Of a stretch of 32,833 bases of DNA, positions 24,897 to 32,833 are shown one piece after another. Numbering within the stretch: the first letter of the stretch is position 1; each line of letters starts with the position of its first letter. The translations under genes were made by a program, and so were the position numbers. This DNA comes from Pseudomonadota bacterium (GTDB lineage Bacteria; Bdellovibrionota; Bdellovibrionia; Bdellovibrionales; JACTMU01): contig JACTMU010000039.1 in assembly GCA_014584465.1 (NCBI GenBank), positions 1 through 32,833 of the forward strand, read 5' to 3'. The notes under the pieces are model-generated. The model was given only the letters and a program-made list of their open reading frames with translations, was not told the origin of the DNA and ran no database searches.

Positions 24897-25255
24897 CTCT
24901 TATCTCAAAGTCATCAGGCACTTATAACGAAACGAGATCTTTCTCCCCCACAAACTCCCAGGTGCAGCAACTCTATCTGCGCAATGATACAGAAGATACC
25001 ATCAGACTCGACTCCACGGGTGCTACTTGCGACGATGCCACTACACTTAAAGACTACTTTAAGAAATTTTTTGAAGTAGACTCAGGCTTCTGGTCGACCT
25101 CAGGGACCGACATAGCAAAATCCTTTTTTGGGTTGAGTGATGCTGAAGTCACAACTGAGCTTGCCTCCTTTGGTGCCGACGTTCATCGAGTCTCCGACAC
25201 TTCGATCCCAACCCTCAACGATGAGACCGATTTCACAAGCGCCTTCTCTCCCTAG
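24897..25255 (+). pseudogene. Orphan C-terminal fragment of an unidentified protein
   Basis: Immediately after the MNT stop a frame of about 119 codons remains open to TAG at 25255. It is Ser/Thr/Asp-rich and coding-like (SGTYNETRSFSPTNSQVQQL, DDATTLKDYFKKFFEV, TTELASFGADVHRVSDT), but has no credible start or ribosome site. The only upstream start lies inside the MNT gene in another frame. I take it as the 3' remnant of a larger, possibly secreted or surface, gene whose front was lost, perhaps when the HEPN/MNT pair arrived. It could instead be random open sequence. No family is recognised. Confidence 0.5.
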
Positions 25256-25348
25256 ATCTTTAGTCCATTTCTTCGCTATTTCTAAGGAAAGCATCCCCAC
25301 AGCGATTAATTCTTGGACCCACTATTCAAATAGAGTAACCTACATAGG

Positions 25349-27710
25349 ATGGCTGAGACGATCGTTGCACTCATGTCCCTTCTGATTCTTGGATTTTCAG
25401 GAACCAAATTGGCAAAGATCTTTGGATTACCCCACAGTGTGTTTCTCGTCTTCGTTGGAATCATTGGCGGAACGGCACTTCGCCACTTTCATCCTGACAC
25501 AGCCTCAGAAATGGTCCATTTTTTTCCCGAAATCATCTTGTTGATCTTGCTGCCTCCTCTGATCTTTGAATCCGCCTACAATCTAGATCTGAGGGATTTG
25601 AGAAGAGATCTTGTGCCGATTTCAGGAATGGCCACAATAGGACTTGGGATCTCAACCCTCCTTGTAGGGCTTGGATTTCACCATATTTTAGGTCTTCAAC
25701 TCTTACCTTCCATGGGTATTTGGAGCCTTGATCTCTGCGACAGATCCTGTTGCTGTGGTTTCGCTGTTCAAAGAGATTGGAGCACCTAAACGGCTCAATG
25801 TCTTGGTCGAGGGCGAAAGCTTATTGAATGATGGCACAGCCATTGTTCTTTTTCGTCTCCTTTTGATGGCCGCCATTGCCCCCACGATGGACCCTGACAT
25901 CGTATCTCATGGAATTCTACAATTTCTTCAAGTCGTTCTTGGCGGTGTGGTTGCGGGGCTTGTGGTCGCACTGATTTTAAGCGCCATTTTGCGCATCACA
26001 AATGAAAGCTCGGCATCGCAGATTGGTCTTACGGTTGCTGGGGCTTACTTGAGTTTCATTTGGGCTGACCACTATCTTCATGTGAGCGGTGTCATTTCGA
26101 CTATGGTTGTTGGACTCTACTTAGGATCTCGAGCACGAATCGAACTGAGCAAAGGATCGCTTCATGGAATGCACTTCATTTGGGAGTTTTTGGCTCTTTC
26201 GGCAAACACCATCGTCTTTTTTGCAGTGGGTGTTACCTATGATCCATCTATCATCTTTAACTCAATCATGATTCTCCCCGCCGCAGTAGGCATCATCTAT
26301 TTCGCAAGAGCCTTTTCAATATTTGGTTTGGTCCCTCTAATGAACCTAACAAAATTAGGACAACCGGTTTCTACTGCGTATCAAGCAGTTTTGGTCTGGG
26401 GCGGTTTGCGTGGTGGACTGGCTTTAGGTTTGGTTTTAATTCTTCCCCATGATTTTCCCCATAAGCAGCTCTTTTTGGCCATTGCCACGGCTCTGGTCGC
26501 AGCAACCCTCTTTGTCAATGCCCTTACCATACGTAGAGTTCTCATTTGGTTTGGCCTTGATCAACTCGACCCAATGGAAGAAGCCTTCTATGGTCGCGCG
26601 TTGAGGGTCATTCAAAATCGCGTTTTTGGCCACCTCGAAGAGGCAAGCCAGTCGGGTGTGATCTCGAAGATTCAATTGGATCGCCAAAGAGAGACTTTCT
26701 TAAAGGTGTTACCCCCGGAGACTCATGACCTCCAAAAGAGAATTGGATTTGCCGTCAATAGCTTACTTTTAAAGGAGCGCCACCATTACGATGAAGCTCT
26801 TTCTGATGGAGTTCTTTCGAAAAACGCCTATTCTAAACTCATTCATTCGGTTCAATCGCGTCTTCTCCTGTTTCAAAATGAGGGGCTTGACGGACTTAAG
26901 AAAAAGGGTCTAGATCCTAGCGTTCGTTTCCATCGAAGTACCTTTTTTGAGAGATTTCTTTCGGCAAAGATGCGACTTAAGAGACTCTCTGTGGACCTTG
27001 AAATACTGCTCCACATGAGAATGGCACTCATCGAAATTAAGGAGGAACCTCTCTCTGACCTTATATCTCAGTGGAATGAAGTGTTGACTTCGCAAATCGA
27101 GAGATTTCATCGTCTCTTTCCCAATCAGAGCAGCGCTGCCCAAGCTCATTTCATTGCGTGTGCGGCTAAGGCTACGTCCGAATCCTACATTAAGGAGCTC
27201 AATGAGTTCGGCATTATCAGCGGATCCATTCAATCTCGCGCCATTGCAACCATTCACACTGCGGGTCGACTTGCAGAAGAAGAGGCTCATCATCTTTTAC
27301 GCCCTAAAATCGAGTTCTTGCTTCGTAGGGTCCCCATTTTTCGCACCTTACCTTCAAACCTTCTCTCTGATCTTGCAAAGAGGGCACGTCGGTTGGCTGT
27401 GTCTGAGGGACAAGAGGTGGTTAAGGCGGGAGATCCAGGCCATACACTCTATGTGGTGGTGGCAGGTATGTTCGAGGTTGTATTTCCTACACAGGGGACA
27501 ACTTTGAAACCGAAGCTTTTCACCGGCGACTTTTTTGGAGAAATGTCTCTTCTTCTGAAGCAACCAAGATCTGCAACGGTCATCTCAATAACTCCCTCCG
27601 AACTCATCGAAATTGATGAGGAGACATTAAACTCGGTGATGAAGGAGCTTCCCGAATTTCGCTCACAAATGGAGGCTGTGCTTCAAGAACGAAAGGCAAG
27701 TGGCCAATGA
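25349..27710 (+). pseudogene. CPA1 Na+/H+ antiporter with cyclic-nucleotide-binding domain, frameshifted
   Basis: Two frames together encode one protein of about 786 residues. The first (from ATG 25349) gives the first membrane helices of an NhaP-type antiporter (LAKIFGLPHSVFLVFVGIIGG, ILLILLPPLIFESAYNLDLRDLR). The second resumes at PWVFGALISATDPVAVVSLFKE and GESLLNDGTAIVLF, the conserved core, and ends in a CNMP-binding domain (GDFFGEMSLLLKQPRSATV). The join falls near 25706-25712 (CCTTCCATGGG), where removing one T restores LLPPWVFGALISATDPV. The second frame has no proper start, so the gene is broken unless the base is a sequencing error. Its last 28 bases overlap the MATE gene on the other strand. 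Confidence 0.85.
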
Positions 27711-29083
27711 CGTCGTTGAAATAGATAGACGAGGGCCACTCCGATCCCTTTGAGAAGGGTCGATAGGGTGATCGCCCACCACACTCCGTTTGCCCCCAAT
27801 CCCATGGGATAGGCGAGAAATAGCGCCAGTGGCACTCGGGCCAGAGTCAGCGGAACTCGAACCCACATGTAGGGTCGCGTCTTTCCTAAACCATTGAAGA
27901 TCCCCTCAAAGAGGATCTCCCAGCCTAAAAAGAGCTCAAAGTAACCGACGATTCTCAAATAGGTGGCACCATGGTGAATGATCTCAGAATCGGGATTGAG
28001 AATCCCAATGAGAAAATCTGGAAAAAAAATGAAGAGTCCTGAGATCGGAAGAAACACAACCGAAATGAACATAAGCGAGACGTTGACCACCCTTTGTATT
28101 GCCCCAAAATCCTTGCGCCCGCTGGCCTGCCCTACAAGGGTGGTGACCGCAATGGACATTCCCAAAGCGATGACATATGGAAATCCCTCCCATCGCTGCC
28201 CCAAATTCAATGCTGCAACCGTGGGCATCCCGAAATCAGAGAGAATCAATGCAAGAACTGGGAATATGATGTTCCAGGTCACATTCGTGAGTGCCGATGG
28301 CAAACCAATCGAGACGATTCGGCGAAAATGGATCCAACGCGTCGGTCGGATCAGTAGCCTCAGTGAATCGATCATCTTAAAGCGACGCAAAACCATATAT
28401 CGCGCACATGTGCCTACAAAGTGGCAAAAGAGTGTCGCACATGCAGCGCCTGAAACTCCCATGGCAGGGATAGACCCATAGCCAAAAATGAGGAGCGGAT
28501 CCAATGCCATATTCAAAACGAGAGTCAGAAGAAGAATCATTGAATTGATGGAGGTTTTTCCGTAACCATTGAGTATCGACATCATCAGCACATTGAGATA
28601 GGTGATCGGAAGACCTACGACAAAGATCTTAAAATAGTCTGAAGCATAGGGAAGAGTTAGCTCATCGAGTCCCATCCAAACAAAGAGTCGATCTCCCAGA
28701 GAGATGGCACCCATCATTAAAAAAAAGCAAATGAGGAGAGAGATCCAAATGGACTCTCGAATCACTTCAAAGCGTTGTCTCACCTCTCCGGCCCCAAGAA
28801 GATGGGCCACAATGGAAATCACTCCAGTCAATGTGATCTCCATGATCGAAAAGATCACCCATTGATAAAAGCTTGCACTGGCCACCCCCGTGACGGCGTG
28901 GACGTTGAGACGCCCGATCCAATAGATGTCGACGGCCTCAAAAAGAATAAAGGCCATAAATCCAAAGATCGTTGGAAGAGCCAGCCTCAAAAGCTCTCGA
29001 AGACTCTCAATTGAACTCTTAATTCCAAACTCCTTGGCACCATTCGACGGGCGTAAAGACCCCTCGGTCCAAGACACATACAA
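27683..29083 (-). CDS. MATE-family multidrug/toxin efflux protein
   Basis: The product is a 466-residue membrane protein of the MATE transporter family, of the DinF/NorM type, with about twelve helices. LPTIFGFMAFILFEAVDIYWIGRL opens the first half, and GLPITYLNVLMMSILNGYGKT and the internally repeated GYFELFLGWEILFEGIFNGLGKTRPYMWVRVPL mark the second half, which is the expected duplicated layout. It should export cationic compounds by Na+ or H+ exchange. AAGGAG precedes a TTG at 29083 (4-base spacing) and an in-frame GTG at 29077 (10-base spacing); either may start. It is convergent with the antiporter gene, with a 28-base overlap. A mobile element lies about 140 bases upstream. Confidence 0.9.
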   Translation of the reverse strand: MYVSWTEGSLRPSNGAKEFGIKSSIESLRELLRLALPTIFGFMAFILFEAVDIYWIGRLNVHAVTGVASASFYQWVIFSIMEITLTGVISIVAHLLGAGEVRQRFEVIRESIWISLLICFFLMMGAISLGDRLFVWMGLDELTLPYASDYFKIFVVGLPITYLNVLMMSILNGYGKTSINSMILLLTLVLNMALDPLLIFGYGSIPAMGVSGAACATLFCHFVGTCARYMVLRRFKMIDSLRLLIRPTRWIHFRRIVSIGLPSALTNVTWNIIFPVLALILSDFGMPTVAALNLGQRWEGFPYVIALGMSIAVTTLVGQASGRKDFGAIQRVVNVSLMFISVVFLPISGLFIFFPDFLIGILNPDSEIIHHGATYLRIVGYFELFLGWEILFEGIFNGLGKTRPYMWVRVPLTLARVPLALFLAYPMGLGANGVWWAITLSTLLKGIGVALVYLFQRRHWPLAFRS

Positions 29084-29144
29084 TCCACTCCTTCACATGA
29101 TTCCCAATTGCCGCACGACAGGCGCTCACGGCCCGTCATCAATT

Positions 29145-29201
29145 ACTACAACGTTAAATCCTGGACACAAGTGATAACACAATGTTTACAACCCGTTTCT
29201 G
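29145..29201 (-). promoter_or_regulatory. Shared 57-bp upstream element, MATE copy
   Basis: On the minus strand it contains TTGTAAAC, GTGTTATCACTTGTGT and AACGTTGTAGT in the same spacing as the mtnP copy, 62 bases before the MATE start. A possible core is TTGTGT, 16 bases, TAGTAA. It ends 18 bases short of mobile element copy 2. Confidence 0.6.
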
Positions 29202-29219
29202 TGTGTTACCTTGTAGATA

Positions 29220-29381
29220 GGGGCTGTCCGGTAATTCGCTTTTTGATCGATTTTGATAAGTTTTTCTTATACCGAGGCGGGCCGACGAAGGGCTAGTCAG
29301 AGGCGCCAACTCGAGGAGGCTCAACGAAGATATAAGGAAAACTCATGGAAATCGGCAAAAATGGAATTACCGGACAGCCCC
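29220..29381. mobile_element. Miniature inverted-repeat element, copy 2 (162 bp)
   Basis: This is the longer copy, with the same 18-bp perfect termini. The similarity between the two ends continues inward with mismatches for about 50 bases: TTTTTG, CGATTT, AGTTTT and CTTATA blocks occur in the same order from each end. It is flanked by the 6-bp direct repeat TAGATA (29214-29219 and 29382-29387). It contains no coding sequence for a transposase and lies between the MATE gene and the 881-residue gene. Confidence 0.88.
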
Positions 29382-29416
29382 TAGATATAGCGTTTCGAGA
29401 TATTCGATTCAGATCA

Positions 29417-32062
29417 TTACTGCTCTGGTCTCGAAATCTCTAGAAGCTCTTCGTCAACCTGACTTTCGTATCGCCAATCGTAGGGCTTCTTGAGCCGAAA
29501 GGAGAGAAATGATTTGAGCTCATTCCAAATTGCTTCAAATGCCGCCTTAAAACTGGTTTGAAGTGATTGATATCCGATATCTTCCTCATCAGCCTGAACG
29601 TTTTCGAGAAGGAGTGCCAACTTTGCTTCATTTTGAACAGCGAGTCTTCGGTGAAATTGAAAGTATGCGGAGAATCCTTCAACCACATTGTCCATGAGAG
29701 CACTTAATTGGGGATCTTTGCGGCCTTTGATGACATCCGGATGCTTATTCCAGTAGATGTCGGCTGCGACCAGTTCTATTGTATAGAGCAGTCGGTCAAT
29801 GTTCATCATCATGGCAACTTTGTCAGGTGGGATGAAAGTCACTTCTTTCAGAAGATTTTTGGTGTGCGAAGTATTTGGACCAAGTGTGAGGTTGGATTTC
29901 GTTTCCCAGTAGAATGGTGCAACATAGTTAAGGGGATAGATCGAGCGGAGCGCAGCGAGCCATACGACTCGAAACTCGTTTGGAAATTGAAATCCTCTTT
30001 CGATAAGATCTTGATACTCCGATCGTTTTAGAGGGAGAGGTTCCTTTGATAAAAGGCGCAAGTGGAGTTCAGGGAACTGATTGCGAAGCTCTTTCTCGGT
30101 GGAAAATCCCTCAAGAAGAGAGATGAGTTTTAGACATGACGATTGCAACTTCAAGCGCATTTGATCATTCGCGCCCGTTTGGGAACTTCGCGATTTGTGT
30201 GCAAGATGGGAACAAAGGGGATACATGATCTCTCTTGTTGCTGTTGCAAAGTCTACAGAGGATCGGTCCGCAGAATTGGTGAGCGCGAGTTGAATTGAAG
30301 TACCAGGGGACATGTAAGTTTGAAATAGGGCCAAGGAACTATTATGGAGTACGCCGTAGGTCGAAGCGTACAAGACGGTGCTCGTCACGCTAAAGTCGAT
30401 CCCGCCTATTATAAGGGACATTGGGTGAAGGAAACGAGGGATTTGCAACGACCTGTTGCCCGTCAATGCTTTGAGAATTGTGTTTGCTGAGTGGTGTGGC
30501 GCATCAAGAAAGGCCTTTGGACCTCGAGTGATGGCAGTAAAAAAGTTTGCCACTCGAGGGCTTATGAACTGAGAGGAGTTTTCAACAAAATATTTTCCTA
30601 TTCTTTGAGCAAATGCGTAACTTGCTTTAAAGCCATAACCAGTTGAAGAGGCAAAGCTTCGGATCAGTTTTCCAAGAAGAGTCCCATGCACCCACGTTCT
30701 CATGGCCAATCGGTGAAATCGAGGGCCGAAAGTAATATCTTGTGAATTGAATTGATCAAGTACTCTGTCAATGTCAAATGTCCCGTGTCGGTACTTTATT
30801 TCATGGAGCTTCTTTTCTCCTAAAGCATACGAATATTGGCGATGCAGGATGTAGATCTGCCTAATTCCTTGGTAGGTTGCAACGCTCATAAAGATCACTT
30901 CAACACCTAGTGAGGCAGTCAAGGCAACTGCAAATGCCCTCCATTGATTGATGCCAGTTGAAAGAGCTGACCGTCCGAAGATGTGATCAAGCACGATCGA
31001 AACACCAGCACCCCAAAGGGCTGTATCACGGGCCCGTTGGTGAATGATCTCCTTTGTGATCAGTTCAAAGGGTATATCCGTGATGTCGTTGATCTTCTCA
31101 ACGTTTTTTTGGTCGAACCCATAATCCTCTGGATGACTTTTGATCTGATTTAGGATCATGGGCAGGAGCTTATATCTATGATGATCAGAAAATTCCTTGG
31201 GCTTGGATTTGACCATTGGGATGTTGCCGCTGAGCTCGATCAAATATTCAAGAAAACTGAATACGATGCTTGAAGTTTCAAGAGCCCGAGTATAGACTTT
31301 ATCAGTATTTCGGCCAGCAAAGTCTTGATAATAAAGAGTCTGTTTGTCCCAAGTATTCTTAAGAGCAGTTTGAAGAGCTGGTTCTAGGTCTTGAAATAGG
31401 GATTCTAGGTCGTAGAGAGACTTATGATGCTCACTTGATGGGTTACGTTTCATTTTGCGATGCATTTGCGTAGCAAATTGATCCCACCCTCGTGGTTTAA
31501 AATTAACATCACCACTTTCATTGTGATTCAAATATTCAAATGCCTTTAGAACCTGGAGAGCGCCATACTTTCCGATTGAGGTATGCATTTCCTTTATGTC
31601 ATCATTCATTGCAGCTTCGACGAGGTTTGCAATTGTAAGGATCTCCTCCTCTTGAGCAGCGAGATCAAATTCCTTTGCATTTGTGGGTGGGCGAGAAAAA
31701 TCCCAGAGAGCATTGGGACCATAACCGAATTTATGAGTCTCAGTCTCAGGTCGGAGCTGAACTTTCCTTGCGAATTCGTGAAGATCTTCGTCCGAGTAAA
31801 ATGACAGTAGTTCTAAAAGATCCTTCTGGGAAATATAGCGTTTTGGGATCTTTCTCTGAAAAGGTGGTCGTGACTGTCCAGTGTGGAATTTCTGGTCAAT
31901 GGGTTTGTTGGCAATCTGCGCCTGTAAATCAGGCTCATGCTTTTGTGTAGGACTTGAGGGCCTTTGACCGTGATTCGCAGTTTGATTCTTTAGAGTGATC
32001 CAAAATGCCAGTCCAAGAATCATTGAGAGCAGGACCGCATATGAGATGAGTCGCGGTTTCAA
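29417..32062 (-). CDS. Large exported or membrane-anchored protein, unknown function
   Basis: The product is 881 residues and I cannot assign a family. It begins with a short basic leader and one hydrophobic helix (ISYAVLLSMILGLAFWI, about residues 6-22), a signal or membrane anchor. A proline-rich linker follows, then a long helical, polar body. Further hydrophobic stretches lie near residues 374-396 (RAFAVALTASLGVEVIFMSVA) and 548-572 (MSLIIGGIDFSVTSTVLYAS), so it may cross the membrane more than once. The start is a TTG at 32062 with only a weak GGAC upstream. No catalytic motif, repeat or sorting signal is visible. It stands alone, with an element between it and the MATE gene. Confidence 0.8.
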   Translation of the reverse strand: MKPRLISYAVLLSMILGLAFWITLKNQTANHGQRPSSPTQKHEPDLQAQIANKPIDQKFHTGQSRPPFQRKIPKRYISQKDLLELLSFYSDEDLHEFARKVQLRPETETHKFGYGPNALWDFSRPPTNAKEFDLAAQEEEILTIANLVEAAMNDDIKEMHTSIGKYGALQVLKAFEYLNHNESGDVNFKPRGWDQFATQMHRKMKRNPSSEHHKSLYDLESLFQDLEPALQTALKNTWDKQTLYYQDFAGRNTDKVYTRALETSSIVFSFLEYLIELSGNIPMVKSKPKEFSDHHRYKLLPMILNQIKSHPEDYGFDQKNVEKINDITDIPFELITKEIIHQRARDTALWGAGVSIVLDHIFGRSALSTGINQWRAFAVALTASLGVEVIFMSVATYQGIRQIYILHRQYSYALGEKKLHEIKYRHGTFDIDRVLDQFNSQDITFGPRFHRLAMRTWVHGTLLGKLIRSFASSTGYGFKASYAFAQRIGKYFVENSSQFISPRVANFFTAITRGPKAFLDAPHHSANTILKALTGNRSLQIPRFLHPMSLIIGGIDFSVTSTVLYASTYGVLHNSSLALFQTYMSPGTSIQLALTNSADRSSVDFATATREIMYPLCSHLAHKSRSSQTGANDQMRLKLQSSCLKLISLLEGFSTEKELRNQFPELHLRLLSKEPLPLKRSEYQDLIERGFQFPNEFRVVWLAALRSIYPLNYVAPFYWETKSNLTLGPNTSHTKNLLKEVTFIPPDKVAMMMNIDRLLYTIELVAADIYWNKHPDVIKGRKDPQLSALMDNVVEGFSAYFQFHRRLAVQNEAKLALLLENVQADEEDIGYQSLQTSFKAAFEAIWNELKSFLSFRLKKPYDWRYESQVDEELLEISRPEQ

Positions 32063-32246
32063 TTGAACTGTCCAGTTCTAGGTATTTTACTATGATCGTT
32101 CATTTTAGCTCCAAACAAAAGCGATTCTGGTCATGTGTTCTCCTATAGATGTCTGTAGACCATATGGCCCAAAGGGTAGACATTTGTGATGCCTGTAGGA
32201 ATATCTATTCCATCCTCTTTTCTAAAACGGTTCGGATGGTGATTCC

Positions 32247-32576
32247 TTGAGTCTATTTGATAACTTTAGACAAAGGGCTAGAGATCTCTCTGCCTTTATT
32301 TTCAACAAAAAGTTCGTATTTCTTCGGTTTCTGATGATCGTTGACAGATTGGGAGGTCTCGTTCTTGACCCACAAAAACGTCAGAAGAACCAATCACTCA
32401 AAACCCATTTCGGCTTAGGGGAATCACATACAAGGCCAATAACGCTACGAGATCGATTGCGCCACATATCCAAAATGCCGTTGACCAAAGATCATGAAGC
32501 AAACGCAATACCTCGCCCCACTTCAAACAATGAACGTAAGAAGAAAGTATCGAATCTTATCGAAATAGGTAAATGA
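32247..32576 (+). CDS. Doubtful hypothetical ORF, 109 aa
   Basis: A TTG-started frame of 109 codons with a basic composition (RQRARDLSAF, TLRDRLRHISK, NNERKKKV) and one short hydrophobic stretch (FVFLRFLMIVDRLGGLVL). It has no convincing ribosome site and no recognised family, and stands alone. It may be a small gene, a decayed remnant, or chance. Confidence 0.25.
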   Translation: MSLFDNFRQRARDLSAFIFNKKFVFLRFLMIVDRLGGLVLDPQKRQKNQSLKTHFGLGESHTRPITLRDRLRHISKMPLTKDHEANAIPRPTSNNERKKKVSNLIEIGK

Positions 32577-32611
32577 CGATCGACATTCAATGAAAATCGT
32601 CTTTACAGAAA

Positions 32612-32653
32612 GGGTCAACTTTACTGAGAATAGGTGGGTCAGTTTTGCTGAGA
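32612..32653 (+). repeat. Two tandem 18-bp repeats, IS-end-like
   Basis: GGGTCAACTTTACTGAGA at 32612 and GGGTCAGTTTTGCTGAGA at 32636 match at 15 of 18 bases with a 24-base period. Multiple GGGTCA-type repeats near an end are a habit of IS21-family elements; no istA or istB gene is in the window. Confidence 0.5.
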
Positions 32654-32833
32654 GCCATTGGTTCTTTGCATTTGCAATCGAACTTTCGTGGTCAAGTGAA
32701 TGCTTTACGGGAGATTTCAGATCTGGGTTAAAGGGGGGGGGGCGCCCTCAAAAGAGAGGGCACTTTGTGGTGGTGTTCTTGGCCCTTGCCTCTTCTTAGT
32801 TAAGAGGAACAGGGACAAGTGGTAGGCAAGTGG

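Larger units (their letters stand above)
32063..32833. other. 771-bp right-end region, no firm gene
   Basis: It contains the 881-residue gene's upstream region and one weak plus-strand ORF at 32247-32576 (separate entry). Beyond it are a tandem GGGTCA-type repeat, a G10 run at 32733-32742, and two hairpins: GCCCTC/GAGGGC at 32744-32761 and CCTCTT/AAGAGG at 32789-32807. Neither is followed by a clear T-run. Confidence 0.5.

Noticed and set aside
25700-25730. Programmed ribosomal frameshift in the antiporter gene
   Set aside because: No slippery heptamer or stimulatory structure is evident, and this family is not known to use frameshifting; mutation or sequence error is simpler.
29345-29443. 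A 32-codon ORF starting inside mobile element copy 2 with AAGGA upstream, reading outward
   Set aside because: It runs into the end of the oppositely transcribed 881-residue gene and drives nothing; the start signal is probably chance within the extended terminal repeat.
1-32833. tRNA, rRNA or CRISPR array
   Set aside because: No cloverleaf-like conserved blocks, rRNA signatures or regularly spaced direct repeats were seen.

Overview
The window comes from a Gram-negative bacterium. The evidence is a heptose kinase for LPS, a LolA-like periplasmic carrier with an ABC exporter, and an outer-membrane barrel protein. The mix of short tight operons, moderate GC content, single-chain GcvP, EpmA and an IHF/HU protein would fit the Bdellovibrionota or a former-deltaproteobacterial lineage. 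This is an inference from gene content; no rRNA is present to confirm it.

Layout. 1-133 (-) is the truncated start of an unrecognised, possibly transposon-associated gene. 458-3700 (-) is a compact operon: TVP38/TMEM64 membrane protein, an unlisted 43-codon ORF, radical SAM ArsS, and the two glycosyltransferases that accompany ArsS (arsenosugar-type biosynthesis). 3939-8937 (+) is a five-gene Lol-like export operon: periplasmic LolA-like carrier, two FtsX-type permeases, LolD-type ATPase and a predicted outer-membrane barrel. 9068-12122 (-) is rfaE1-rlmN-pfkB. 12636-18295 (+) carries Glu/Leu-type dehydrogenase, class 2 pyrD, a Nudix hydrolase, two glycosyltransferases and an IHF-like protein. 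18314-19618 (-) is an EpmA-type EF-P lysyl ligase with an unusual N-terminal extension. 19722-22965 (+) couples a lysine-rich coiled-coil protein to gcvP.

From about 22966 on, the DNA looks more accessory. It has two copies of a miniature inverted-repeat element (22997-23109 and 29220-29381) with an 18-bp perfect terminal repeat and target duplications. The mtnP gene has its stop codon completed by one of these elements. There is a HEPN/MNT toxin-antitoxin-like pair followed by an orphan C-terminal gene fragment, a CPA1 Na+/H+ antiporter split by a frameshift, a MATE transporter, and an 881-residue protein I do not recognise. The last 770 bases have no convincing gene, but contain tandem repeats resembling an IS end.

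The most notable cis-level signals are: a 57-bp, about 74% identical, ungapped sequence shared by the upstream regions of mtnP and the MATE gene; the duplicated start region of the TVP38 gene, which creates a 7-codon overlapping leader ORF; a 24-bp perfect palindrome inside the TVP38 gene; and the small ORF whose stop overlaps the arsS start. No tRNA, rRNA or CRISPR array was seen.
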